Part shown: positions 48,690 to 59,395 of the stretch, in pieces
Numbering within the stretch: the stretch's first letter is position 1
Layout of the letters: every line of letters begins with the position of its first letter
NCBI RefSeq assembly: GCF_916700565.1
Contig: NZ_CAKAKO010000003.1
Coordinates: 434,001-498,000, forward strand
DNA length: 64,000 bases
DNA from: Xenophilus sp. Marseille-Q4582
GTDB lineage: Bacteria; Pseudomonadota; Gammaproteobacteria; Burkholderiales; Burkholderiaceae_C
Direction of reading: 5' to 3'
Notes under the pieces: generated by a model
The model's database searches: none
Seen by the model: the letters and a program-made list of their open reading frames with translations, nothing else
Told to the model about the DNA's origin: nothing
Position numbers and translations under genes: made by a program

Positions 48690-49505
48690 ATGAGAAAAGC
48701 CCAAGCTGACATTCCGGCCACGCCCGTCATCCAGGTCATCGAGCGCATGTTCGCGCTGATCGACGTGCTGGCTTCGCGCGAGGAGGCCATCTCGCTCAAG
48801 GAAATCAGCGAAAAGACCGGGCTGCATCCTTCGACCACCCACCGCATCCTCAACGACCTGGCCGTGGGCCGCTTCGTCGACCGGCCCGAGGCCGGCAGCT
48901 ACCGGCTGGGCATGCGGCTGCTGGAGCTGGGCAACCTCGTGAAGGCGCGGCTCAACGTGCGCGACGCGGCGCTCATCCCCATGCGCGAACTGCACCGCCT
49001 GACGCAGCAGCCCGTGAACCTGAGCCTGCGCCAGGGCGACGAGATCGTGTATGTGGAGCGCGCCTTCAGCGAGCGCTCGGGCATGCAGGTGGTTCGCGCC
49101 ATCGGCGGCCGCGCGCCGCTGCACCTCACCTCTACCGGCAAGCTCTTCCTGGCGGCCGACGACCCGCAACGCGTGCGCAGCTACGCCACGCGCACCGGCC
49201 TGGCCGGCCACACGCGCAACAGCATCACGCAGTTGCCGGTGCTGGAGCGCGAACTGGCCAAGGCCCGCCAGTACGGCATCGCGCGCGACAACGAGGAGCT
49301 GGAACTGGGCGTGCGATGCATGGCCGCCGGCATCTACGACGACCAGGGCAAGCTGGTGGCCGGCCTGTCGATCTCGGCACCCGCGGACCGGCTGGACGAA
49401 GGCTGGCTGCCCAAGCTGCAGGCCACGGCCAACCAGATCTCGGAGGCGCTGGGCTATTCGCGCACCTCGCCCGGCGGCGGCGGGCTGGACTCCCGCGCCG
49501 GCTGA
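48690..49505 (+). CDS. IclR-family transcriptional regulator
   Basis: A 271-residue regulator. N-terminal winged helix-turn-helix (residues ~30-75, ISLKEISEKTGLHPSTTHRILNDL) is followed by the IclR effector domain (GDEIVYVERAFSER, IGGRAPLHLTSTGKLFLA, RDNEELELGVRCMAAGIYDDQGKLVAGLSISAP). No neighbour gene suggests a target. A terminator lies 36 bases downstream. Confidence 0.92.
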   Translation: MRKAQADIPATPVIQVIERMFALIDVLASREEAISLKEISEKTGLHPSTTHRILNDLAVGRFVDRPEAGSYRLGMRLLELGNLVKARLNVRDAALIPMRELHRLTQQPVNLSLRQGDEIVYVERAFSERSGMQVVRAIGGRAPLHLTSTGKLFLAADDPQRVRSYATRTGLAGHTRNSITQLPVLERELAKARQYGIARDNEELELGVRCMAAGIYDDQGKLVAGLSISAPADRLDEGWLPKLQATANQISEALGYSRTSPGGGGLDSRAG

Positions 49506-49540
49506 GGGCGGCGGCAGCTCTTCCCGGCCTCGGCAACGAC

Positions 49541-49562
49541 AAAGGCGGCCGAAGCCGCCTTT
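49541..49562. terminator. bidirectional terminator between iclR-type gene and pbpG
   Basis: Perfect 9-bp stem AAAGGCGGC / GCCGCCTTT with CGAA loop. T and A runs at both ends allow it to serve both convergent genes. Confidence 0.88.
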
Positions 49563-49606
49563 CCTGTGCTGCGAGCGTCCGCCTGCCCCGGCAGGCGCCG
49601 GGCCGC

Positions 49607-50797
49607 TCAATCGCCCGCGATCTGCAGGCCGCGCGCCGGCAGGTGCGTGGCTTCGACCCAGCGGCGCACGCGCTCGGCATCCGCCAGCCGGCTCACGCGG
49701 CCGGTCGCGTCCAGGAAGACCATGATCAGCTTGCGCCCTGCCACCTTGGCCTGCATGACCAGGCACTGGCCGGCCTCGGAGATGTAGCCCGTCTTCTGCA
49801 GGCCGATGTCCCAGTCGGCGCTGCGCACCAGGCGGTTGGTGGTGTTGAACTGCAGCGTGCGGCTGCCCACCTCGACCTGGTGTTCGGGCGACACGGACAG
49901 CTGGCGCACCAATGGGTCCTGCGAGGCGGCGCTGACCAGCAGGGCCAGGTCCTGCGCCGTCGACTGGTTGCGCGGCGACAGGCCGGTGGGTTCCACATAG
50001 CGCGTGTCCTTCATGCCCAGCAGGCGCGCCTTGCCGTTCATCACGCTGACGAAGGTCGCCATGCCGCCCGGGTAGGTGCGGCCCAGCGCATGTGCGGCGC
50101 GGTTCTCGCTGGACATCAGCGCCAGGTGCAGCAGTTCGCCTCGCGACAGCGTGGTGCCCACCGCCAGGCGCGAGCGGCTGAATTTCTCGGTGTCCACGTC
50201 GTCCTGCGTGATGGTGATCATCTCATCCATCGGCAGGCGGGCCTCGCTGATCAGCAGGCCGGTCATGAGCTTGGTGAGCGACGCGATGGGCAGCACCGCG
50301 TGGTCGTTCTTGCTGAACAGCACCTCGTGCGTGTCCTGGTCCACCACCAGCGCCACGCTGGAGCTCAGGTCCAGCACGTCGTTGGTCTGGTGCAGGCCGG
50401 CCATCTGCCCGTAGGACAGGCGGGGCGCGGGCGGATCAACCCGCACCACTGAACGCTTCTGCACCGCCACCACCGTCTTGCCACCGCGCTTTTCCACGGT
50501 GGCCGTCACGTTGCGGCCCGCGCGCGTGCTCTTGCTCGCCGTCGCTTGGGCCTTGCTGCTGGAGGCCACCTGGCGCTTGGGCGCCGCAGCGCGGGCACTC
50601 TTGCCGGCCGATGCGCTGCGCTTGTTCTCGCTGGCGACCGCCTTCTTGCTGGTGGCGGGCTTCTTGGAGCTCTGGGCGTACGCGCCCGGCATCAAAAAAG
50701 CCGTCGCACAGAGGGCGACAGCAATCAGCCGGCAAGCGGCCTTGAAATGCTGGAGGGAGGGGCGGCGCAACATCAGTTGCTGGGGGGCTTCAGGCAT
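49607..50797 (-). CDS. pbpG: D-alanyl-D-alanine endopeptidase (PBP7-like)
   Basis: Periplasmic low-molecular-mass penicillin-binding protein that cuts peptidoglycan cross-links. The 396-residue protein has a signal peptide (LIAVALCATAFLMPGAYAQ), a Lys/Ser/Ala-rich linker (~45-115), then an S11 peptidase domain with active-site S173-LTK, SSEN and QKTGY motifs. It lacks a C-terminal anchor domain, as PbpG does. A start at ATG 50773 is an alternative. The 200-base upstream gap is relatively AT-rich and probably holds its promoter. Confidence 0.9.
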   Translation of the reverse strand: MPEAPQQLMLRRPSLQHFKAACRLIAVALCATAFLMPGAYAQSSKKPATSKKAVASENKRSASAGKSARAAAPKRQVASSSKAQATASKSTRAGRNVTATVEKRGGKTVVAVQKRSVVRVDPPAPRLSYGQMAGLHQTNDVLDLSSSVALVVDQDTHEVLFSKNDHAVLPIASLTKLMTGLLISEARLPMDEMITITQDDVDTEKFSRSRLAVGTTLSRGELLHLALMSSENRAAHALGRTYPGGMATFVSVMNGKARLLGMKDTRYVEPTGLSPRNQSTAQDLALLVSAASQDPLVRQLSVSPEHQVEVGSRTLQFNTTNRLVRSADWDIGLQKTGYISEAGQCLVMQAKVAGRKLIMVFLDATGRVSRLADAERVRRWVEATHLPARGLQIAGD

Positions 50798-50997
50798 CCA
50801 ATTTCTCCAGCGGCGAGCAGTAGGCGGCAGAGTCTAACGAAAGGAAAAAACACATGCAATATCAGAGACTTGCAAATGCTTCTTCAAAGATACGACATCA
50901 AGCGTTGTCCTACAGAGGAATCACATCCAGATTTTCAGTTTGGCGCCCTAAGTGCTTGATTCCATGAGGAGGAAGGGAGCAAAGCTCTCACCCTCGA

Positions 50998-51624
50998 TCA
51001 GCGCTGACTGCCCTGCCTGACTGAGCCACGGCGCCGCAGCGCCTGCACCATCAGCGTGGGCACCAGGATCAAGACGAACAAGGGCAGCCACACCGCACCC
51101 AGCGCCAGCGCGGTTCCCATCGGCACACCGCGCATGACGGAGCCGGAACCGGAGGTGTCGGCTGCCACGAGAAACTCGCCGCCGTACCGATCCAGAACGT
51201 CTGCGCACTCGACAACGATCGGCCCCGCCTTTTCGCCGACCGTTTGCAGCTGCCAGCGCTGAACAAAGCCCTGGCGCGGCGTGAACCACCACAGGGTGTC
51301 CTCCCACCCGAGCGCATTCACGCGCCGCAAGGGCAAGGATTCGGTGCCCGCACGGGCCGTGCAACGCACGGTGCCCAGCAGCGCGGACGCGCCACTGACC
51401 CAGATGCCGGCCCTTTCATCCGCCGAAAGGACGACGGACAGCGACTGCCCCAAGTCAACGGGCGTCGCGCGCTCGACGCTGTGAGCCACCGGCAGCACCC
51501 ATCCCACCCAGATCAGTGTCCAGGCCAGCAGGCATCCGGCGGCCAGCGCCCACAGCAGTTGGCGACGCGCACGCTCGTGCGCGCGAGCCATCGCATCAGG
51601 CGCCGCCCGTGTCGCCGCCATCAC
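50998..51624 (-). CDS. hypothetical membrane protein
   Basis: A 208-residue protein with two predicted helices (QLLWALAAGCLLAWTLIWVGWVLPV near 25-48 and ALALGAVWLPLFVLILVPTLMV near 172-195) enclosing a ~120-residue periplasmic-type loop. No known domain. ATG 51624 lies 22 bases after the leuA stop on the same strand, so it may be co-transcribed with leuA. Confidence 0.65.
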   Translation of the reverse strand: MMAATRAAPDAMARAHERARRQLLWALAAGCLLAWTLIWVGWVLPVAHSVERATPVDLGQSLSVVLSADERAGIWVSGASALLGTVRCTARAGTESLPLRRVNALGWEDTLWWFTPRQGFVQRWQLQTVGEKAGPIVVECADVLDRYGGEFLVAADTSGSGSVMRGVPMGTALALGAVWLPLFVLILVPTLMVQALRRRGSVRQGSQR

Positions 51625-51645
51625 CGGCTGTGGACAAGGCGACGA

Positions 51646-53184
51646 TCAACCCTGCGCCGCGACCCTTTCGGACTGGCTCTGCAGCTTGTTGAGGGCGCTC
51701 AGATAGGCCTTGGCGGATGCGACGACGATGTCTGGATCGGCGCCCACGCCGTTGACCACGCGGCCCGCGTTCTGCAGCCGCACCGTCACCTCGCCCTGGC
51801 TCTCGGTCGAGCCGCTGATGGCGTTGACCGAGTACAGCACCATCTCGGCGCCGCTGTTCACGTGCGATTCGATGGCCTTGAGCGAGGCATCGACCGGCCC
51901 GTTGCCATCGGACTCGCCCACCACTTCCTGGCCGGCGACCGAGAACACCACACGCGCGTGCGGCCGTTCGCCCGTTTCGCTGTGCTGGGCGAGCGACACG
52001 AACGCGAACTTCTCGCCCACGCTCGAGCCGCCCTCCCCGCTGACCAGGGCCAGGATGTCCTCGTCGAAGATTTCGGCCTTGCGGTCGGCCAGCTCCTTGA
52101 AGCGCAGGAAGGCGGCATTGGTGTCGGCCTCGCTGTCCAGTTCGACGCCCAGCTCCTGCAGGCGCTGCTTGAAGGCGTTGCGGCCCGAGAGCTTGCCCAG
52201 CACGATCTTGTTGGCCGTCCAGCCCACGTCCTCCGCGCGCATGATCTCGTAGGTGTCGCGGGCCTTGAGCACGCCGTCCTGGTGGATGCCCGAGGCATGC
52301 GCGAAGGCGTTGGCGCCCACCACCGCCTTGTTGGGCTGCACCACGAAACCCGTGGTCTGGCTCACCATGCGGCTGGCGGCCACGATGTGCTGGGTGTCGA
52401 TGCCCAGCTCCAGGCCGAAGTAGTCCTTGCGGGTCTTCACCGCCATCACGATTTCCTCGAGCGAGCAGTTGCCGGCGCGCTCGCCCAGGCCGTTGATGGT
52501 GCATTCCACCTGGCGCGCGCCGCCGATCTTCACGCCGGCCAGCGAATTCGCCACGGCCATGCCGAGGTCGTTGTGGCAGTGCACCGACCAGATCGCCTTG
52601 TCGCTGTTGGGGATGCGCTCGCGCAGGGTCTTGATGAAGTTGCCGTAGAGCTCGGGAATGGCATAGCCCACGGTGTCGGGCACGTTGATGGTGGTGGCGC
52701 CTTCGGCGATCACGGTTTCGAGCACGCGGCACAGGAAGTCCATGTCGCTGCGGTAGCCGTCCTCGGGGCTGAACTCCACGTCGGCCACCTTGTTGCGCGC
52801 AAAGCGCACGGCCAGCCGGGCCTGCTCATGCACCTCGTCGGGCGTCATGCGCAGCTTCTTTTCCATGTGCAGCGGGCTGGTGGCGATGAAGGTGTGGATG
52901 CGCGCGCGCGCGGCGCCCTGAAGCGCCTCGGCCGCGCGTGCGATGTCGCGGTCGTTGGCGCGCGACAGGCCGCACACGGTGGAGTCCTTGATCGCATTGG
53001 CGATGGCCTGCACGGCCTCGAAGTCCCCGTTCGAGCTGGCCGGGAAGCCGGCTTCGATCACGTCGACCTTCAGCCGCTCCAGTTGCTTGGCGATGCGCAT
53101 CTTCTCGTCGCGCGTCATGGAAGCGCCGGGCGATTGCTCACCGTCGCGCAAGGTGGTGTCGAAAATGATCAGCTTGTCGGTCAT
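51646..53184 (-). CDS. leuA: 2-isopropylmalate synthase, bacterial type
   Basis: First committed step of leucine synthesis (2-ketoisovalerate plus acetyl-CoA). The 512-residue protein matches the bacterial type: [18 protein letters not shown] at the N-terminus, [16 protein letters not shown] metal histidines, [13 protein letters not shown] and a C-terminal allosteric domain. ATG 53184 chosen over an upstream frame of poor composition. Downstream of the second synthase gene on the same strand. Confidence 0.95.
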   Translation of the reverse strand: MTDKLIIFDTTLRDGEQSPGASMTRDEKMRIAKQLERLKVDVIEAGFPASSNGDFEAVQAIANAIKDSTVCGLSRANDRDIARAAEALQGAARARIHTFIATSPLHMEKKLRMTPDEVHEQARLAVRFARNKVADVEFSPEDGYRSDMDFLCRVLETVIAEGATTINVPDTVGYAIPELYGNFIKTLRERIPNSDKAIWSVHCHNDLGMAVANSLAGVKIGGARQVECTINGLGERAGNCSLEEIVMAVKTRKDYFGLELGIDTQHIVAASRMVSQTTGFVVQPNKAVVGANAFAHASGIHQDGVLKARDTYEIMRAEDVGWTANKIVLGKLSGRNAFKQRLQELGVELDSEADTNAAFLRFKELADRKAEIFDEDILALVSGEGGSSVGEKFAFVSLAQHSETGERPHARVVFSVAGQEVVGESDGNGPVDASLKAIESHVNSGAEMVLYSVNAISGSTESQGEVTVRLQNAGRVVNGVGADPDIVVASAKAYLSALNKLQSQSERVAAQG

Positions 53185-53297
53185 CGGGGTTCTCTCCAAG
53201 GGGGCGGCCTGCCGCTTGCGCCGCCTGCGGACCACGGCAGCAGGCTGCACCGTGGACCGCGGCGGGGCGGCCGGTTTCGAGCGCAGCTTCGCTCAGG

Positions 53298-55013
53298 TCA
53301 GGCCGTGGCAACCTGCGATTGTGCGCCCTGCGCGGGACGGCCGGCGCCGCGGGCCCGCGCGCGCTGCACGCCCGAGATGATGGCCTTGTGCGCGGCGGCG
53401 ATGGTGTCGCTGTCGATGCCGACGCCGAACAGCGTCTGGCTGTCGTCCACGCGCAGTTCCAGGTAGGCGATCGAGCGCGCATCGGCACCGGCGCCGATCG
53501 CGTGCTGGTGGTAGTCGATCACGCGGATGTCGTGGCCGGTGGCGGCGCTCAGGGCCTGCGTGAAGGCGTCGATGGGGCCGTTGCCCTCGCCTTCGATCAC
53601 GCGCGAGGCGCCGTCCCAGGCCACTTCGCCGCGCAGGGTCACGCGCCCTTCCCCACCATCCGTGCCCACGCGCTCCTGCAGGCGGCGCTGCTGCAGGCCG
53701 CGCGCGCCTTCGATGCGGTACTCGTGGTTGAAGATCTGCCAGAGGTCGGCGGCCGTGAGTTCCTTGCCCTCGACGTCCATCACGCGCTGCACGACCTGGC
53801 TGAACTCGATCTGCAGGCGGCGCGGCATCTCGATGCCGTACTCGCTTTCGAGCAGGTAGGCCATGCCGCCCTTGCCCGACTGGCTGTTCACGCGGATCAC
53901 GGCCTCGTAGTTGCGCCCGAGGTCCTTGGGATCGATGGGCAGGTAGGGAACCTGCCACACATCGCCTTCGCGGCGTGCCGCGAAAGCCTTCTTGATCGCG
54001 TCCTGGTGCGAACCCGAGAAGGAGGTGTAGACCAGATCGCCCGCATAGGGATGGCGCGGGTGCACCGGCAACTGGTTGCAATGCTCCACGGTGGCGCGGA
54101 TCTCGTCGATGTGGGAGAAGTCCAGCTCCGGCGACACGCCCTGGGTGTACAGGTTCAACGCCACGTTCACCACGTCCAGGTTGCCGGTGCGCTCGCCATT
54201 GCCGAAGAGACAGCCCTCGACGCGGCGCGCGCCGGCCATCAAGGCCAGTTCTGCGGCCGCCGTGCCCGTGCCGCGGTCGTTGTGCGGATGCACCGACAGC
54301 ACCACGTGCGGACGGTCGAAGAAGCGTCGGCTCATCCACTCGATCTGGTCGGCGAACACGTTCGGCGTGGCGTTCTCCACCGTGGTGGGCAGGTTGAGGA
54401 TGATGGGGCGCCCCGCGCCCCAGGCCGCCACAGCGGTTTCGCAGGCCTGGGCGGACACCTCCAGTTCGGCCAGCGAGAAGGTCTCGGGCGAGTACTGCAG
54501 CACCCATTCCGTTTGCGGCTGCGCGTCGGTCAGGCGGCGCAGCTGCGTCACGCTGCGCTCGACCAGCTGCATCACCTGCGCCACGCTCATGCCGAACACC
54601 ACCTCGCGCCAGGCCGGCGCCACGGCGTTGTAGATGTGCACGATGGCCCGACGCGCGCCGCTCAGCGATTCCACCGTGCGCGCGATGAGTTCCTCGCGCG
54701 CCGGCGTCATGACCTGGATGGTCACGTCATCCGGGATCCGGCCTTCGTCGATGAGCTTGCGCACGAAGTCGTACTCCACCTGCGAGGCCGCCGGGAAGCC
54801 GACCTCGATCTCCTTGAAGCCGATCTTCACCAGCATCTCGAACATGCGCATCTTGCGCGCGAGGTCCATGGGCTCGACCAGGGCCTGGTTGCCATCGCGC
54901 AGGTCGGTCGACAGCCAGATCGGAGCACGGGTCAGCACGGCGTCGGGCCAGGTGCGGTCCGGCAGGGCGATGGGCGCGAAGGCGCGGTACTTGGTCTGCG
55001 GTTGCTTCAACAT
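53298..55013 (-). CDS. leuA2: 2-isopropylmalate synthase, type 2
   Basis: A 571-residue synthase of the longer LeuA branch found in actinobacteria, fungi and many beta-proteobacteria: APIWLSTDLRDGNQALVEPM, LSVHPHNDRGTGTAAAELALMAG and GNGERTGNLDVV. A C-terminal regulatory domain follows. ATG 55013 chosen. It is preceded by a leucine-rich leader peptide and a terminator, so transcription attenuation by leucine is likely. leuA follows 113 bases downstream. Confidence 0.95.
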   Translation of the reverse strand: MLKQPQTKYRAFAPIALPDRTWPDAVLTRAPIWLSTDLRDGNQALVEPMDLARKMRMFEMLVKIGFKEIEVGFPAASQVEYDFVRKLIDEGRIPDDVTIQVMTPAREELIARTVESLSGARRAIVHIYNAVAPAWREVVFGMSVAQVMQLVERSVTQLRRLTDAQPQTEWVLQYSPETFSLAELEVSAQACETAVAAWGAGRPIILNLPTTVENATPNVFADQIEWMSRRFFDRPHVVLSVHPHNDRGTGTAAAELALMAGARRVEGCLFGNGERTGNLDVVNVALNLYTQGVSPELDFSHIDEIRATVEHCNQLPVHPRHPYAGDLVYTSFSGSHQDAIKKAFAARREGDVWQVPYLPIDPKDLGRNYEAVIRVNSQSGKGGMAYLLESEYGIEMPRRLQIEFSQVVQRVMDVEGKELTAADLWQIFNHEYRIEGARGLQQRRLQERVGTDGGEGRVTLRGEVAWDGASRVIEGEGNGPIDAFTQALSAATGHDIRVIDYHQHAIGAGADARSIAYLELRVDDSQTLFGVGIDSDTIAAAHKAIISGVQRARARGAGRPAQGAQSQVATA

Positions 55014-55068
55014 GTCGATCTCTTGCGTGATGTGCGAAGGTTTGAATCGACCAGCAACCCCCAAAGAC

Positions 55069-55100
55069 AAAACGGCCCGTTGCTGGTGCGAACGGGCCGT
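55069..55100 (-). terminator. attenuator terminator of the leu leader
   Basis: On the minus strand ACGGCCCGTT pairs with AACGGGCCGT (55091-55100 and 55072-55081, nine-base loop), followed by TTTTG. It lies between the leader peptide and leuA2. A separate inverted repeat CCCTAC/GTAGGG (about 55123-55146) overlaps the peptide end and could act as the pause or competing stem. Confidence 0.85.
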
Positions 55101-55124
55101 GATGGTGGAAAGTGCGCGCGCGCC

Positions 55125-55178
55125 CTACCGTCTCCGCCCGTAGGGGATGGCTAGTAGGGACAGGGCGAACTTGCTCAT
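55125..55178 (-). CDS. leuL: leucine leader peptide
   Basis: A 17-residue peptide, MSKFALSLLAIPYGRRR, starting ATG 55178. It includes Leu-Ser-Leu-Leu coded CTG-TCC-CTA-CTA; CTA is very rare in such GC-rich genes. A Rho-independent terminator follows 25 bases later and then the type-2 synthase. This is the standard plan of leucine attenuation: stalling at Leu codons prevents the terminator. Confidence 0.85.
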   Translation of the reverse strand: MSKFALSLLAIPYGRRR

Positions 55179-55256
55179 GGGTGTGGCGACTCTATCACAA
55201 CGCCTGCGGATCGGCGCAAGGCCTGCGCCGCTGCTGTCGCATGCGCGGCAGGGCCA

Positions 55257-56081
55257 TCAGTTGTGCAGGCCGCGCTCGTCCGGCTCGTCGGTCGAGACGC
55301 TGATCACGCTCGCCGGCTCGCCCTTGGCCTTGCGCCAGGCGTAGATCACGTAGCCGCTCAGGCCATAGGCCACGAACAGGCCGAACAGCACGGTGGGCGG
55401 ATGGATGTTGATGACGGCGATGCCCAGCGCGATCAGCACGATCACGGCGAAGGGCACGCTGCGCTTCACGTGGATGTCCTTGAAGCTGTAGAAGGGCGCG
55501 TTGGTCACCATGGTCAGGCCCGCGTAGAGCGTGAACACGAAGGTGATCCAGGTGATCTGGTTCCAGCTCAGGTACAGCACGTCGCTGCCGCGGCGGCCCC
55601 ATTCGGTCATGAGCCAGATGAAGCCCGTGACCAGCGCCGCGGCGGCCGGCGACGGCAGGCCCTGGAACCAGCGCTTGTCGACCACGCCCGTGTTGACGTT
55701 GAAGCGCGCCAGGCGCAGCGCGGCGCAGGCGCAGTAGACGAAGGCCGCGATCCAGCCCCAGCGGCCCAGGCCCTTGAGCGACCACTCGTAGGCGATGAGG
55801 GCCGGCGCGGCGCCGAAGGACACCATGTCCGACAGCGAGTCCATCTGCTCGCCGAAGGCGCTCTGTGTGTGGGTCATGCGCGCCACGCGCCCGTCCAGGC
55901 TGTCGAGCACCATGGCGGCGAACACGCCCAGCGCGGCCAGGTCGAAGCGCGCGTTCATCGCCATCACGATGGCGTAGAAGCCGCCGAACAGCGCGGCCAG
56001 CGTGAACAGGTTGGGCAGGACGTAGATGCCCTTGCGACGCTTGCGCGGCAGCGTGTCGCCCAGGGGCGTTTCGTCTTGCAT
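55257..56081 (-). CDS. pssA: phosphatidylserine synthase
   Basis: CDP-diacylglycerol-serine O-phosphatidyltransferase, an inner-membrane enzyme. The 274-residue protein has the CDP-alcohol phosphotransferase motif DGRVARMTHTQSAFGEQMDSLSD and 6-8 hydrophobic helices, including VLPNLFTLAALFGGFYAIVMA. ATG 56081. It lies upstream of the leu leader on the same strand. The 224-base gap before it holds the glnB terminator. Confidence 0.94.
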   Translation of the reverse strand: MQDETPLGDTLPRKRRKGIYVLPNLFTLAALFGGFYAIVMAMNARFDLAALGVFAAMVLDSLDGRVARMTHTQSAFGEQMDSLSDMVSFGAAPALIAYEWSLKGLGRWGWIAAFVYCACAALRLARFNVNTGVVDKRWFQGLPSPAAAALVTGFIWLMTEWGRRGSDVLYLSWNQITWITFVFTLYAGLTMVTNAPFYSFKDIHVKRSVPFAVIVLIALGIAVINIHPPTVLFGLFVAYGLSGYVIYAWRKAKGEPASVISVSTDEPDERGLHN

Positions 56082-56240
56082 GAAGGAGGCCTCCAGTGCC
56101 GCGGGTCCGGACCCGCAGGCGGCTGTGTGAAAGTGCGCTGCGACCGTGCAGCGGCGAGCCGGCCAGTGTAGTCAACTCGACTGCCCGCCCCGGCCCCTTT
56201 TCCCTGGGGCGCCGGCCTGATCGCCCCCGCCCGCGGACGC

Positions 56241-56263
56241 AAAAAAGCCGGGGCAGGCCCGGC
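56241..56263 (-). terminator. terminator after glnB
   Basis: On the minus strand GCCGGG-CCTGC-CCCGGC is followed by six T residues. It lies 43 bases past the glnB stop. Confidence 0.88.
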
Positions 56264-56305
56264 GTTCGAAGGCTGGGTCGGAGGCCCGTGCGCCCCGCGA
56301 CGCAT

Positions 56306-58338
<2,033 letters not shown>

Positions 58339-58450
58339 GGGGAACACGCGGCGCAAAGCCGCAGAAGAAGCGAGCCGGGATGTTACCCGCGGCTCGCGCG
58401 GCGCCCCTGCGCCGGCAGGCCCCGCGCGGCGCTGGTACGCTCGCTTTTCC

Positions 58451-59395
58451 ATGCCGCTCCAACCGTCTCCCGCCGCCGCCACCCGCTGGGGCCAGGCCTG
58501 GCGCTGGTTCAACCACCAGGCGCCGCTGCTGCTGATCCTCACCACGCTGATCTGGGGCTGCAACGCCGTCGCGGCCCGGCTGGCCGTGGGCGAGATCTCG
58601 CCCATGATGCTGACCACCGCGCGCTGGAGCATCTGCTGCGTGGCCCTGTGGTTCAGCGCGCGGCGCGACATCGCCACGCATTGGCGCAGCCTGCGCCCGC
58701 ACTGGCGCTACCTGGCCGTCATGGGCACGGCCGGGTTCACGGCCTTCAACGCCCTGTTCTACACCGCGGCGCACCACACCACGGCCATCAACATCGCCAT
58801 CATCCAGGGCACCATCCCGGTGCTGGTGCTGCTGGGCGGCTTCCTGTTCGCGGGCCTGCGCGCCACGCCGCTGCAGATGCTGGGCGTGGGCATCACGCTG
58901 GCCGGCATCGGGGTGGTGGCCTCGCGCGGCGATCTCGCGGTGCTCACGGGGCTGGGCTTCAATGTGGGCGACGTCTGGATCCTGATCGCCTCGCTGCTCT
59001 ATGCCGGCTACATGCTGGGCCTGCGCCGGCGCCCGGCCGTGCCGCCCATCGTGTTCTTCGCCGCGCTGGCGGCCGTGGCTTCCCTCGCGTCGCTGCCGCT
59101 GCTGGCCGTGGAGGTGGCGCGCGGCGAGTTCTTCGCGCCCACGCCCACGGGCTGGCTGATCATGCTGTTCGTGGGCCTGCTGCCCTCCTTCGTGTCACAG
59201 ATCACCTTCATCCAGGCCGTGGCGCTGATCGGCCCGGCGCGCGCGGGCGTGTACCTGAACCTCACGCCCATCTTCGGGCCGCTGCTGGCCGTGGGGGTGC
59301 TGGGCGAACCCCTGTCGCTGTACCACGGCGTGGCGCTGGCGCTGGTGCTGGGCGGCATCTGGATCGCCGAACACCTGGGGCAGCGGCGCGCATGA
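58451..59395 (+). CDS. EamA-family (DMT superfamily) transporter
   Basis: A 314-residue inner-membrane protein with about ten helices in two EamA repeats (LLLILTTLIWGCNAVAARLAVGEI in the first; IASLLYAGYMLGLRR and YLNLTPIFGPLLAVGVLGEPLSLYHGVALALVLGGIWIAE in the second). Probably an exporter of a metabolite; substrate unknown. ATG 58451. Its TGA overlaps the ATG of the next gene. Divergent from nadE. Confidence 0.9.
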   Translation: MPLQPSPAAATRWGQAWRWFNHQAPLLLILTTLIWGCNAVAARLAVGEISPMMLTTARWSICCVALWFSARRDIATHWRSLRPHWRYLAVMGTAGFTAFNALFYTAAHHTTAINIAIIQGTIPVLVLLGGFLFAGLRATPLQMLGVGITLAGIGVVASRGDLAVLTGLGFNVGDVWILIASLLYAGYMLGLRRRPAVPPIVFFAALAAVASLASLPLLAVEVARGEFFAPTPTGWLIMLFVGLLPSFVSQITFIQAVALIGPARAGVYLNLTPIFGPLLAVGVLGEPLSLYHGVALALVLGGIWIAEHLGQRRA

